From positions 1-16,120 of the forward strand of contig DATBGE010000074.1 of assembly GCA_036558125.1 (NCBI GenBank): 16,120 nt of DNA, given 5' to 3'. A program made the translations under genes and the position numbers. The first letter of the stretch is position 1; each line of letters opens with the position of its first letter. Source of the stretch: DATBGE01 sp036558125. GTDB taxonomy: Bacteria > Gemmatimonadota > Gemmatimonadetes > Gemmatimonadales > GWC2-71-9. Shown here in pieces: positions 1 to 7,104 of the stretch. The notes beneath the pieces are model-generated. The model was not told the origin of the DNA. It saw only the letters and a program-made list of their open reading frames with translations, and did no database searches.

Positions 1-1
1 C

Positions 2-835
2 CGCGGCTTGGGGCTCGCCCAGCAATCCAAAGGGGAGTGGGAACAGGCGCTGGAGCATCTGCGCCGGAGCCAAAGTCTGGATCCACGAAACGCAGCCACA
101 GCCCGCGTGCTGAGCAACCTTCTGCTCTGGCTTCGCCGCTATGACGAGGCACGAGCCATGTCGGACCAGGCGCTCGCCCTCTCGCCCTCGGCGCTCAACG
201 GTGTTGAGACTCGCGTGATGATTCACCTCGCCCAGGGCGATCTGGCCGGCGCCAAGGCCTTCACCGCGCAACCGCCGCCGAACGTAGACCTCCCGACTTT
301 TGTCGCATACCTCGGCACCTACTACGACCTCTACTGGGTGCTCGATGCAGACCAGCGGGCGCTGCTCAAGCGACTCCGGCCCACCTCCTTCGACGGGGAC
401 GCCGGGAACTGGGGGATCGTGCTTGCCCAGACCTACTGGTTCGAGGGAGACCGGCGCCGGGCCGCCGCCTACGCCGACTCGGCACGCGCGGCCTTCGAGC
501 AGCAGCTCACCGCCGTGCCCGACGAACCGCAGCGGAATATCTTCCTCGGCCTGGCACTGGCCTACATGGGCCGCAAGGACGAGGCGATCCGCGCCGGGCT
601 CAAGGGGGTGGCGCTGGGGCCGGTCTCGGCCGACTACCAGAACAACACCTACTATCCGCACCAGCTTGCAAGGATCTATTTGCTGGTCGGCGAGCCGGAG
701 AAGGCGCTGGACCAGCTGGAGCCGCTGCTCAAGATGCCGTATTACCTCTCGCCCGGCTGGCTCAAGATCGATCCCACGTTCGATCCGCTGCGAAAGAATC
801 CGCGGTTTGTGAGATTGGTGGAAGGGGGGAACTAA
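2..835 (+). CDS. TPR-repeat protein, C-terminal part (5' end outside window)
   Basis: The frame is already open at the left edge (the first full codon begins at base 2), so this is the last ~278 residues of a longer protein. Visible helix-turn-helix repeats of TPR type include GLAQQSKGEWEQALEHLRRS, then LLLWLRRYDEARAMSDQAL, LGLALAYMGRKDEAIRAG and ARIYLLVGEPEKALDQLEPL. The protein ends FDPLRKNPRFVRLV, an ending common to large TPR regulators, often Ser/Thr kinases or TolB/FlgO-domain proteins with C-terminal TPRs (family knowledge). No enzymatic domain, signal peptide or membrane segment is visible in this part, so the kinase assignment cannot be tested here. The TAA stop (833-835) lies inside the first unit of a 7-base tandem array. 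The likely role is protein-protein scaffolding; TPR identity is secure, the full function is not. Confidence 0.8.
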   Translation, partial: RGLGLAQQSKGEWEQALEHLRRSQSLDPRNAATARVLSNLLLWLRRYDEARAMSDQALALSPSALNGVETRVMIHLAQGDLAGAKAFTAQPPPNVDLPTFVAYLGTYYDLYWVLDADQRALLKRLRPTSFDGDAGNWGIVLAQTYWFEGDRRRAAAYADSARAAFEQQLTAVPDEPQRNIFLGLALAYMGRKDEAIRAGLKGVALGPVSADYQNNTYYPHQLARIYLLVGEPEKALDQLEPLLKMPYYLSPGWLKIDPTFDPLRKNPRFVRLVEGGN

Positions 836-895
836 GTACTAAGTACCGAGTACCGAGTACCGAGTACCGAGTACCTAGTACCTAGTACCTAGTAC
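833..895. repeat. Tandem 7-base array, nine units (NNAGTAC)
   Basis: Nine contiguous 7-base units: two TAAGTAC, four CGAGTAC and three CTAGTAC. AGTAC is invariant and only the first two bases vary. Variants are grouped in blocks, as expected if single units were duplicated in tandem. Every unit contains the palindrome GTAC. The first unit supplies the TAA stop codon of the upstream TPR gene. The units are too short and spacerless for a CRISPR. Confidence 0.95.
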
Positions 896-927
896 CGCGT
901 GGTGAACACCTCTTTCGCCTTCTCCTG

Positions 928-969
928 CTCCTTTCTCCTTTCTCCCGTCTCCCGTCTCCCGTCTCTCTT
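928..969. repeat. Tandem 7-base pyrimidine array, six units (CTCCNNT)
   Basis: Six 7-base units in register: CTCCTTT twice, CTCCCGT three times, then CTCTCTT. The strand is nearly pure pyrimidine. It lies 32 bases after the AGTAC array and has the same 7-base period but an unrelated sequence. A polypurine/polypyrimidine tract of this kind could adopt unusual DNA structure (inference). Confidence 0.9.
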
Positions 970-1034
970 CTCCTCAGCTGTAGGCTACGATCCCTCGGTT
1001 CACATCCCGCTGCCATTGCCGAGGGCTGACGCCC

Positions 1035-1069
1035 AATCTGAAATCTTCAATCTTCAATCTGAAATCCCG
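1035..1069. repeat. Tandem 7-base array, five units (AATCNNN)
   Basis: Five 7-base units: AATCTGA, AATCTTC, AATCTTC, AATCTGA, AATCCCG. The array ends one base before the stop codon of the convergent lipoprotein gene. It is the third different array of 7-base period in this gap, and its last unit resembles the last unit of the array at 12975-13001 (AATCCC). Confidence 0.85.
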
Positions 1070-1070
1070 A

Positions 1071-2423
1071 CTAGTGCCAGCCCTGGGTGCCGCAGTTGAG
1101 GATCGGTTGGCCGCCTGCCCCGAGGACCACGGTCACTATCGCGTTGCCGGTCATGGGATCACCGGGAACCGGAATGATCGCGGTCGTGGTCGTGCACGTA
1201 ACGGTGCCGGTCTGGCCACCGATGGTGCTGCTGATCGTGAACTGGGCTCCCAGCTCAACCTGCACGCTGTCCGGGAACGAGAACCCGGGGGCGATCGGGC
1301 CCAGAGACCTGATGCCGTCGTACGGCGTCTGCACGCTGACCGTGATCCCCGGAGTGTCGGTGCCGTTGTAGGCCCGGATCTCGGCCTTGGGATGGGGGTA
1401 GGCGCCCGTGGCGGTGAAAAACACTCCAGTGCCACCGAATTGGGGCTCTAGCGAGACGGAGACCTGCTGAAGGCCCGCCGACGCGAGATGCCAGATGTTT
1501 TGGGAGAGCCCGTTGGCATCAGTGAAGGTGGCGTAGGTTGCCAGGGTGCTGCCGCCGGCGGTGATCCGCCAGTTCAGCTGCACCCCATGCACGGGGGTGT
1601 TCCCGTTGAGCAGCTTGACCACGAGCGGTTGGGGCAGGTCCTGCCCCGGAACGCCCACTTGATTGTTCCCGGACACCATGACGAGCTGATAGGCGTTGGG
1701 CGTGCTCGTGGCGATGAAGACCACCGAACTGCCGCCCGGCTCCGAAACGGTGACCCCGTGGGCGTCGCCGACCCCGAGGATCCAGGTATTCTGGGAGAGT
1801 CCGGTCGCCGGGTCGGTGGTAGTGGTGGGCTGACCGAGCGTGCCGGTCGACGGCACCCAAGTCAGTGCCGTGGCAGGCGCGGGGTCGCCGTTTACATCGA
1901 CGAACTGGACCACGAGCGGTTCGGAGACGGCGGTCTGAGGAAGGGCCGTTTGCTGGTCCCCGGACACGATCTCGAGCCGGTAGACTCCGGGTGCGGTGAC
2001 CGTCGCGGTGAAGTCCACCGAGAGCGTGGGATCGGAGTTCTCCACCGTGGCCGTCACGGTCTGAGTTCCAGTTGCCGGTCCCAGGGTCCACACCGAGCCT
2101 GCCGCGCCAATGTCATCCGTGATACTCTGGCCGGAACTCACCGATCCGCTGTTGGCGGCTGGAGTCCACGTGATGGTCTTCTGACAGAGATTATGATTGT
2201 GGACGCCGTAAAGCCGTGCGCTGAGGAAGATCTGCGCCCCAGCCTGAGCCGTCGCTCCATCTCCGAGAACCGCAAAAAGCTCTCCCTGCACCCCGGCACT
2301 GGCGTCGTCGTCGAAAGAGCAACCGGGGCCGGGTGCCGTTGAGCTGCTACAGGCCAGGACCACCACGAAACCACAGCCCAATAACGGCGCGAGGGTATGA
2401 AGCCGCATCATGCGCGATGACAT
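1071..2423 (-). CDS. Lipoprotein with bacterial Ig-like (Big_1-type) domains
   Basis: A 450-residue exported protein. The N-terminus (MSSRMMRLHTLAPLLGCG and a hydrophobic stretch) ends in a lipobox VLAC with Cys25 as the likely lipidation site, followed by a Ser/Thr/Pro/Gly linker. The rest is beta-rich. Two clear related repeats begin YRLEIVSGDQQ (about residue 147) and YQLVMVSGNNQ (about 243), and carry matching TGLSQNTW and NGLSQNIW segments. This pattern is typical of Big_1/invasin-like domains. A more divergent domain precedes them and another follows (345-445). No enzyme motif is visible. It probably sits on the outer membrane as a surface or adhesion protein. The ATG at 2423 is supported by a good ribosome binding site. 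The gene diverges from the sigma factor gene and may be one of its targets (inference). Confidence 0.85.
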   Translation of the reverse strand: MSSRMMRLHTLAPLLGCGFVVVLACSSSTAPGPGCSFDDDASAGVQGELFAVLGDGATAQAGAQIFLSARLYGVHNHNLCQKTITWTPAANSGSVSSGQSITDDIGAAGSVWTLGPATGTQTVTATVENSDPTLSVDFTATVTAPGVYRLEIVSGDQQTALPQTAVSEPLVVQFVDVNGDPAPATALTWVPSTGTLGQPTTTTDPATGLSQNTWILGVGDAHGVTVSEPGGSSVVFIATSTPNAYQLVMVSGNNQVGVPGQDLPQPLVVKLLNGNTPVHGVQLNWRITAGGSTLATYATFTDANGLSQNIWHLASAGLQQVSVSLEPQFGGTGVFFTATGAYPHPKAEIRAYNGTDTPGITVSVQTPYDGIRSLGPIAPGFSFPDSVQVELGAQFTISSTIGGQTGTVTCTTTTAIIPVPGDPMTGNAIVTVVLGAGGQPILNCGTQGWH

Positions 2424-2551
2424 GCCGTGGTTCTCCTGAGTGGGTCGGAATGGTCAGCGGACCTACTGCTGTGACGCAGCCCACCCCGTTCTCCTCTCGC
2501 TTTCGCCGCCCACCTCTCGCCTCCCGCCGCAGCGTGCCGTACACTCCTTCC
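2424..2551. promoter_or_regulatory. Divergent intergenic region, lipoprotein / ECF sigma gene
   Basis: These 128 bases separate the divergent starts and must hold both promoters. On the minus strand AGGAGA (2432-2437) sits 8 bases before the lipoprotein ATG and fixes that start. No clear Shine-Dalgarno precedes the sigma factor ATG, and no convincing -35/-10 pair could be picked by eye on either strand. Confidence 0.6.
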
Positions 2552-3097
2552 ATGTCCCCCGCCGACCGTGCCTCCGCCGCTCTCGATGCCCTGATCGCCC
2601 GCTCGGCCGACAAGGTGCGGATGGTTGGCCGCGCTCACCGGCTCGATCCAGCCGAGGTGGACGAAGTGTTCCAGGAGGTGCGGATCCGGGTGTGGAATGC
2701 GATAAGCTCCGGCGAGAGGATCGCCGAGCTTCCTGCGTCCTATGTTTATCGGACCGCGGCATCGGTCGCGCTCGATTTCATCCGCCGGCGTCAGGCCCGG
2801 CGTGACGACAGCACCGACCCGATCGAGTCGGCGCGCAATCGGGAGGATGCCAGGCCACGCGCTCCCGAGCAGGTCGAGGCCCGGGAGCTGGGCGACCTGA
2901 TCGAGGCAGCGCTGAGCGAGCTGCCGGTGTCCCGGCGCGCCGTGGTGCGGATGTATCTCGACGGCTACGGATCGGGGGAAATCGGCGTGCTGTTGGGATG
3001 GACCGAGGCCAAGGCGCGTAACCTTGTCTACCGCGGGCTGGCCGACCTTCGCGAGGCGCTGTCCCGCCGCGGGATTGGTCCGGAAGGAATACGATGA
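2552..3097 (+). CDS. ECF-type RNA polymerase sigma factor
   Basis: A 181-residue sigma-70 family protein, normal length for an extracytoplasmic-function (group IV) sigma factor. Region 2 spans about residues 15-85: DPAEVDEVFQEVRIRVW matches the core-binding helix, and SYVYRTAASVALDFIRRR matches the -10 recognition helix. A charged linker (85-110) leads to region 4 at 112-170 (IEAALSELPVSRRAVVRMYL, then GYGSGEIGVLLGWTEAKARN), the -35 binding helix-turn-helix. The frame is open upstream to 2333, but that extension has no sigma homology and would overlap the lipoprotein gene, so ATG 2552 is preferred. The TGA overlaps the next ATG (ATGA), the usual coupling of sigma and anti-sigma genes. The target promoters are unknown. 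Confidence 0.92.
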   Translation: MSPADRASAALDALIARSADKVRMVGRAHRLDPAEVDEVFQEVRIRVWNAISSGERIAELPASYVYRTAASVALDFIRRRQARRDDSTDPIESARNREDARPRAPEQVEARELGDLIEAALSELPVSRRAVVRMYLDGYGSGEIGVLLGWTEAKARNLVYRGLADLREALSRRGIGPEGIR

Positions 3098-3711
3098 ACG
3101 AGGACGAGCTGCGGAAGGCGTATCAATCGCGCGGGGTGAGAGCCTCGGACGCCGTCGAGCCTACGCCCGAGGAGTTACAACGCCTCGTGGCCGGTCAAGG
3201 CGACGAGGCCGAGCGGCTGGCGATCATGGAGCGCGCGCTGTCGAGCCGGAGGTCCGCTGGAGATCTCGAACTGCTGCGGGCAATCTCCCACGCCGAGCGC
3301 CTGGCCGAGTCCCGCAGCTGGTGGCGCTCGCCGGTGGTAGTCGGCCTCGCCGCCTCGCTGCTGCTCGTCGTGGGAGTGCTGTCGCTGCGCGACCGGGCCC
3401 GGGATGAGCAGCGCGCAGCTCCAGCGGAGGGCACTCCGGTGCTGCTGGAGCCAGCGGTGGATGCGCGGGTGGCCGACTCGATTCGCTTCGTGTGGCAGCC
3501 GGTGCCGGGCGCCAGGGGTTATCGTGTCGAGCTGCTGACCGACGCCGGCAACATCGTGACCTCCATCGAAACAACCGACACGATCGCTCGGTACGTGCCC
3601 ACGAGGCCGGCGGGTGGGGAGACCACCTATCGCTGGGTGGTGGCGGCGCTGCTGCCCGAGGGGGCGGAGGTGGTGTCACCGCCTCGACGTCTCACCATCA
3701 AGACGCCATAA
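3094..3711 (+). CDS. Single-pass membrane anti-sigma factor (zinc ligands absent)
   Basis: A 205-residue protein whose start overlaps the sigma stop and has a good ribosome binding site (GGAAGGA, 3082-3088). The N-terminal cytosolic part (about 20-66: TPEELQRLVAGQGDEAERLA, then LELLRAI) has the helical layout of a ZAS anti-sigma domain, but the usual His-x3-Cys-x2-Cys ligands are missing; the whole protein contains no cysteine. One transmembrane helix follows at about 80-98 (VVVGLAASLLLVVGVLSL). The periplasmic part (114-203) looks like a fibronectin-III/Ig fold (FVWQPVPGARGYRVELL, then YRWVVAALLPEG) and may sense a signal or be a protease substrate. The role is inferred from position, topology and overlap with the sigma gene. 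The last 85 bases overlap the 3' end of the convergent CHAT gene. Confidence 0.78.
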   Translation: MNEDELRKAYQSRGVRASDAVEPTPEELQRLVAGQGDEAERLAIMERALSSRRSAGDLELLRAISHAERLAESRSWWRSPVVVGLAASLLLVVGVLSLRDRARDEQRAAPAEGTPVLLEPAVDARVADSIRFVWQPVPGARGYRVELLTDAGNIVTSIETTDTIARYVPTRPAGGETTYRWVVAALLPEGAEVVSPPRRLTIKTP

Positions 3712-6551
3712 GCCAGCGCTGCCAGCAGGACGATGATGGGCAGGACGCCGGTCCAGGGGAAGCGCGGCGCTGGTGGATGCAGGGCAATCCTGGTGTGCGG
3801 ATCGCCCAGCAGCGTGAAGCTGGCCCAAGCACCTGCCGGAACACCGGCGCGCATCAAGTTCAGTTTGGTCGCCTGGAGCGCTTGGCCGATTGGCAGGCCC
3901 GCCGCGACATGGTCATAGAACTGCTCCATGAAAGCGGCAGTCTCCTGGTCACCCACCAGCCAGACCGAGGCGAGCACTGCGCGGGCACCGGCCTCCAGGG
4001 CCGGAGTGGCCAGCCCGTCTACACCTTCTCCCCCCGCCACCATGCCGCGCGCGGTGCGGCAGCCCGAAAGCACCAGGAGATCGGCGCCGAGCGTTAGCTC
4101 CGCGATTTCCGACGGGCTCACGAATCCGTCTTCGCCATGGCCCGCCGCTAGTGCCAGGGCACTCCGGCCGGGAGACCAATCGTCCACCAGCGCATGAGTC
4201 GCGAGATGGATCACGCGAAACTGCGCGAGCGGGGTCTCTTTGAGCGCTGCCTCGCTGGCGTCATCCCGGAGGTGCACATCGGCCCGGTCGGCGTAGCGTG
4301 CCACGGTGCGAGCTTCCCCCGCCGACGCCCGGAGCCGCGGCAGACCGCCTGCCCGATCGAACGCGGAGCGAAACACCTGTGCCGCTGACCCCGGTTCCAC
4401 TTCTTCCGCAAAACGCGGGTCGCCAAAGGCGAGCACGGTGGCCGGGCCCGGAGTCCGCTGCCGCTGCCAGAGCCGCGAGATCACCGATGCCGAAGGGGCG
4501 TAACTGACACTGTACCGGGCCAGCAGCACGTCGTCTCGGATCCGGAGCGCTTCGAACGGCAGCCCGTGCAGCTCGAGATCGGGAACGATGACGAGTCGCG
4601 TCGCACCAGGCGGTATCGCCGGCAGAACCGGCACCACCAGTTCGTCACCCAGCGACCGGGCGAGAGAATCTGCGCGGGCGCCGGTCTCGAGCAGGCCGGT
4701 GAATCGGCGCACGCGACGTCCCAGCTCCCGCCCCGGCGGCAGCACCACCGCTCGAAGGCCGCCGGGAGAAATCACGAACACCGTGGTTGAGGACCCGGCT
4801 CCGCCGCGCACGAACTCGAGGATCACGGTGCTGTCGTCGGGGATCGATTGCGAGATGGCGCGAGACCCGAGTACTGTCGCCGAGGCCCTTGGAGCGTCCG
4901 CCGGTGTCGCGGCCATTCCCACCGCCAGCACCATGCGGTCGAGCAGGTGGCGCGCGCGACGGCGCTCCGCCAGATCGAAGGCGACTTCGGTCCGGCCGGC
5001 CGCGGCCAGGCCCGCGATGACATCGGCCACCGCGAACGAGGGGTCCTCGAAGCGGCGGAGATCGAATGCTGTCTGCCGCAGCCGCCGGTCGTCGAGACCC
5101 TCCCGCCACCGATCCAGTTCGTCGGCGGCGCGCAGCGCCGTGGCGGAGGCGGAGTCGGTCTCACCCAATCGAAGCTGGGCGACGGCGAGCTGGGTCAGCG
5201 TGTAGTGCCGAAAGGACGCCTCGTCTGCGGAGATCTGCGGGATGACTCGCTCGAGGATGGTGCGCGCCTCCCGGGGGTTCCCCGCCCGGAGCGCCAGAAC
5301 GCCCTGGTCCTGAACCACGGACAGCTCGAGGCCGGCGGCGCCGAGCTTCCGGGCGTGGACCAGCGCGCTGTCGAGGTGGCTCCGTGCGCTGGCCCATTCT
5401 CCGGCGTCCATCGCGACGAATGCCAGTTCCCGCTGGGCGAAGACCGGCCAGTGCCAGCCAAACTTGATCGCACCTTCGGCGAAGCGTGCGGCGGCGGAAC
5501 GGGCGGTGGCGGTGTCTCCCACCACTCGGGCGCGCTGCACCTCGACGTTGGCCAGCGCCATGATGCCGGTCGCGTCGCCGTTTTGCCGGAACAGCGATTC
5601 GGCCTGCGCGACATCCGTCGCGACCGCCTCGAACTCGCCGGTCGCGAGGCCCAGCATTGCGAGGATCAAATGCCCCCACGCCACCGGGGACAGGTTGCCC
5701 GAAGCCTCGCCTTCGACCAGCGCCCGGGTGAGCGCGGCGCGGCTTTCCGCATACGACCCGGCGTCGAGCAGGGTATAGCCGTGCCACTGGAGTGTCGCCG
5801 CCAACCCGGCCCGATCGTGTGCCCGCCGCTGCACGTCCGCTGCCCCGCCGAACAGGGTCACCGCGGAGTCGGTGTTCCCCTCCGTCATAAGGGCCCCGCC
5901 GGCGACGAAGAGACAGGTGCCCTCGGTGCGGAGATCCCCGGCGGTTCGCGCCGCCTTTGCGCCGTCGAGTGCCAGGGCCAGCGCGGCGCCGACGTCACTG
6001 CGAGAGGTGAGCTGCGCCCGAACGCAGGTAACCCGGGGCCGGAGCGATGCCTTCGTGAGAAGCAGTGAGTCGGCCCGGGCCAACGCGGACCAGGCCTCCG
6101 ACACTCCCCGGATCCTCGCGGTGGCCACGGCCGAGAGCAGCAGCGCATCGGCCTCGATGAGGGGCTCGCGAGCCAGCCGGGCCGCCGAGATGGCTTCGCC
6201 CAGGAGCGTGTCCCCGCGCGCGACCTGTGCCTGGGCCAGCGCGGTCTGAGCGAGACCGAGCCGGGCATGCGCCGCCAAGGACTTTCCTGTGGCGCTGGCG
6301 TCGCGCACCGCCCGGAAGCGTGCCTCGGCGGCGGCGTAGTCGTAGGTGTAGAGCGCGAGGTAGGCCAGGCCCAGCTGCCCGGCGGCATCCGACGGACCAC
6401 CGAGGTGGGTCTCGAATCGTTTCCGCACCGACTCTATGGAATCGCCTTCGACCGCGGCGAGAGCCACGGCCGCGACAGAATCAAGAGAATCTGCTGCTGC
6501 GGTCACTGGGGCACTGACGAGCCCCACCAGGAGGAGGACGGCTGAACTCAT
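3627..6551 (-). CDS. Exported, membrane-anchored TPR-CHAT protein (caspase-like protease)
   Basis: A 974-residue protein. Residues 1-20 (MSSAVLLLVGLVSAPVTAAA) look like a signal peptide, though without the usual basic n-region. Residues ~30-560 are alpha-helical, Ala-rich TPR-type repeats. Residues ~600-930 form a CHAT domain, a caspase-like cysteine peptidase fold, with both dyad residues: His786 in HLATHA and Cys831 in LSGCRTARG. Typical CHAT motifs EGVDGLATPALEAGARAVLA and WASFTLLGDPH are present. A C-terminal membrane helix (about 933-953) is followed by RRR, so the tail is predicted cytosolic and the TPR-CHAT part periplasmic. No Shine-Dalgarno precedes ATG 6551. No alternative ATG, GTG or TTG lies between it and the upstream in-frame stop (6597-6599), so the exact start is less certain. 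It is convergent with the sigma/anti-sigma pair. Substrate unknown; the neighbouring anti-sigma factor is an obvious candidate (inference). Confidence 0.9.
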   Translation of the reverse strand: MSSAVLLLVGLVSAPVTAAADSLDSVAAVALAAVEGDSIESVRKRFETHLGGPSDAAGQLGLAYLALYTYDYAAAEARFRAVRDASATGKSLAAHARLGLAQTALAQAQVARGDTLLGEAISAARLAREPLIEADALLLSAVATARIRGVSEAWSALARADSLLLTKASLRPRVTCVRAQLTSRSDVGAALALALDGAKAARTAGDLRTEGTCLFVAGGALMTEGNTDSAVTLFGGAADVQRRAHDRAGLAATLQWHGYTLLDAGSYAESRAALTRALVEGEASGNLSPVAWGHLILAMLGLATGEFEAVATDVAQAESLFRQNGDATGIMALANVEVQRARVVGDTATARSAAARFAEGAIKFGWHWPVFAQRELAFVAMDAGEWASARSHLDSALVHARKLGAAGLELSVVQDQGVLALRAGNPREARTILERVIPQISADEASFRHYTLTQLAVAQLRLGETDSASATALRAADELDRWREGLDDRRLRQTAFDLRRFEDPSFAVADVIAGLAAAGRTEVAFDLAERRRARHLLDRMVLAVGMAATPADAPRASATVLGSRAISQSIPDDSTVILEFVRGGAGSSTTVFVISPGGLRAVVLPPGRELGRRVRRFTGLLETGARADSLARSLGDELVVPVLPAIPPGATRLVIVPDLELHGLPFEALRIRDDVLLARYSVSYAPSASVISRLWQRQRTPGPATVLAFGDPRFAEEVEPGSAAQVFRSAFDRAGGLPRLRASAGEARTVARYADRADVHLRDDASEAALKETPLAQFRVIHLATHALVDDWSPGRSALALAAGHGEDGFVSPSEIAELTLGADLLVLSGCRTARGMVAGGEGVDGLATPALEAGARAVLASVWLVGDQETAAFMEQFYDHVAAGLPIGQALQATKLNLMRAGVPAGAWASFTLLGDPHTRIALHPPAPRFPWTGVLPIIVLLAALAYGVLMVRRRGGDTTSAPSGSSAATTQR

Positions 6552-6699
6552 ACGTCGAGTGTAGAGGCCGGGAGTCGGGGGCGCTAGGACAGACGTTTAT
6601 CCTTCAGCTCGTACTAAGATTCGCCGGTCGCTCCCTTCGTCCGAGCCCGATTCGATGCTACGCCACTACCAAGCCCGTCTCAATCCTATTGAATGCACT

Positions 6700-6945
6700 A
6701 TGACAATCGGCCAATCTCTCCTCCCCGAATTCGATCAGGAAATGATGCTCACTCGCCGTCTCCTGGAACGGGTGCCGAGCGAGAAGGTCGGTGGGACCAC
6801 CGACAACCTGCTCAAGGTGCTGGACGACAACGTGCTCCGCAAATTCCACCCATCGATTCTCCCATCCCTCCGGAGGAGTGACTCCGGACCTGCAAATTCG
6901 AGTCGGACACTGCCGGATACCGTCTTGATCGCGGAGCCTCGATAA
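6700..6945 (+). pseudogene. Decayed dinB-family fragment
   Basis: An 81-codon frame beginning MTIGQSLLPEFDQEMMLTRR, then LLERVPSEK. This closely resembles the N-terminus of DinB-family (four-helix metal-binding, YfiT/DinB-like) proteins, which normally have about 150-170 residues. The section that should follow (the conserved WKPH-type segment and first metal-ligand His) is missing. The frame jumps to NLLKVLDDNV, similar to a mid-protein DinB helix, then becomes unrelated sequence (FHPSILPSLRRSDSG onward) before TAA/TAG-type termination at 6943-6945. This fits an internal deletion followed by 3' decay. There is no ribosome binding site. A short unrelated functional protein cannot be excluded. 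Confidence 0.45.
6869..6888. other. Hairpin, 7-base-pair stem
   Basis: TCCGGAG (6869-6875) pairs perfectly with CTCCGGA (6882-6888) across a 6-base loop. No T-run follows on either strand, so it is not a standard intrinsic terminator. It lies within the dinB-like remnant, near the point where similarity to the family is lost. Confidence 0.5.
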
Positions 6946-7081
6946 AGCTGTTCTCCCGCCTGGTGGCACCGGCGCCTAACCTGCGCTTGACCCTGTCGTG
7001 TCGGGCCTTCACCCGCGTGCACCGGACGGGTATCGTGGAGCAGCCCATAAGGTTGCCGCTCGCCCCTTCAGGACAGTTGCG

Positions 7082-7099
7082 CACCCTTCACGAAGGGTG
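7082..7099 (+). promoter_or_regulatory. Hairpin covering the TAXI gene ribosome binding site
   Basis: CACCCTT (7082-7088) is perfectly complementary to AAGGGTG (7093-7099), with loop CACG. The right arm contains AGGG, the only Shine-Dalgarno-like sequence before ATG 7105, at normal spacing. If folded in the mRNA, the stem would hide the ribosome binding site, giving translational control. This is structural inference only. Confidence 0.45.
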
Positions 7100-7104
7100 A
7101 ATCC

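Larger units (their letters stand above)
6552..7104. other. 553-base gap between divergent CHAT and TAXI genes
   Basis: The region must hold the promoters of both flanking genes, which point away from it. It contains a dinB-like remnant (6700-6945), a 7-base-pair hairpin within that remnant (6869-6888) and a hairpin over the ribosome binding site of the next gene (7082-7099). I see no tRNA, insertion sequence or clear sigma-70 promoter in the remainder. Confidence 0.6.

Noticed and set aside
992..1025. Terminator between the convergent TPR and lipoprotein genes
   Set aside because: CCCTCGG and CCGAGGG pair, but the stem is only 7 bases with a 20-base loop and no T-run.
833..1069. CRISPR-like array
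   Set aside because: Units are 7 bases long with no spacers, and no cas gene is present in the window.
899..1099. Small plus-strand protein of 66 residues
   Set aside because: It starts at GTG with no ribosome binding site and is built largely from the 7-base arrays; low-complexity product.
2333..2551. Upstream extension of the sigma factor
   Set aside because: The frame is open, but the added residues show no sigma homology and overlap the divergent lipoprotein gene.
4848..6068. 406-residue plus-strand open frame
   Set aside because: Lies wholly antisense to the TPR region of the CHAT gene and has shadow-type composition.
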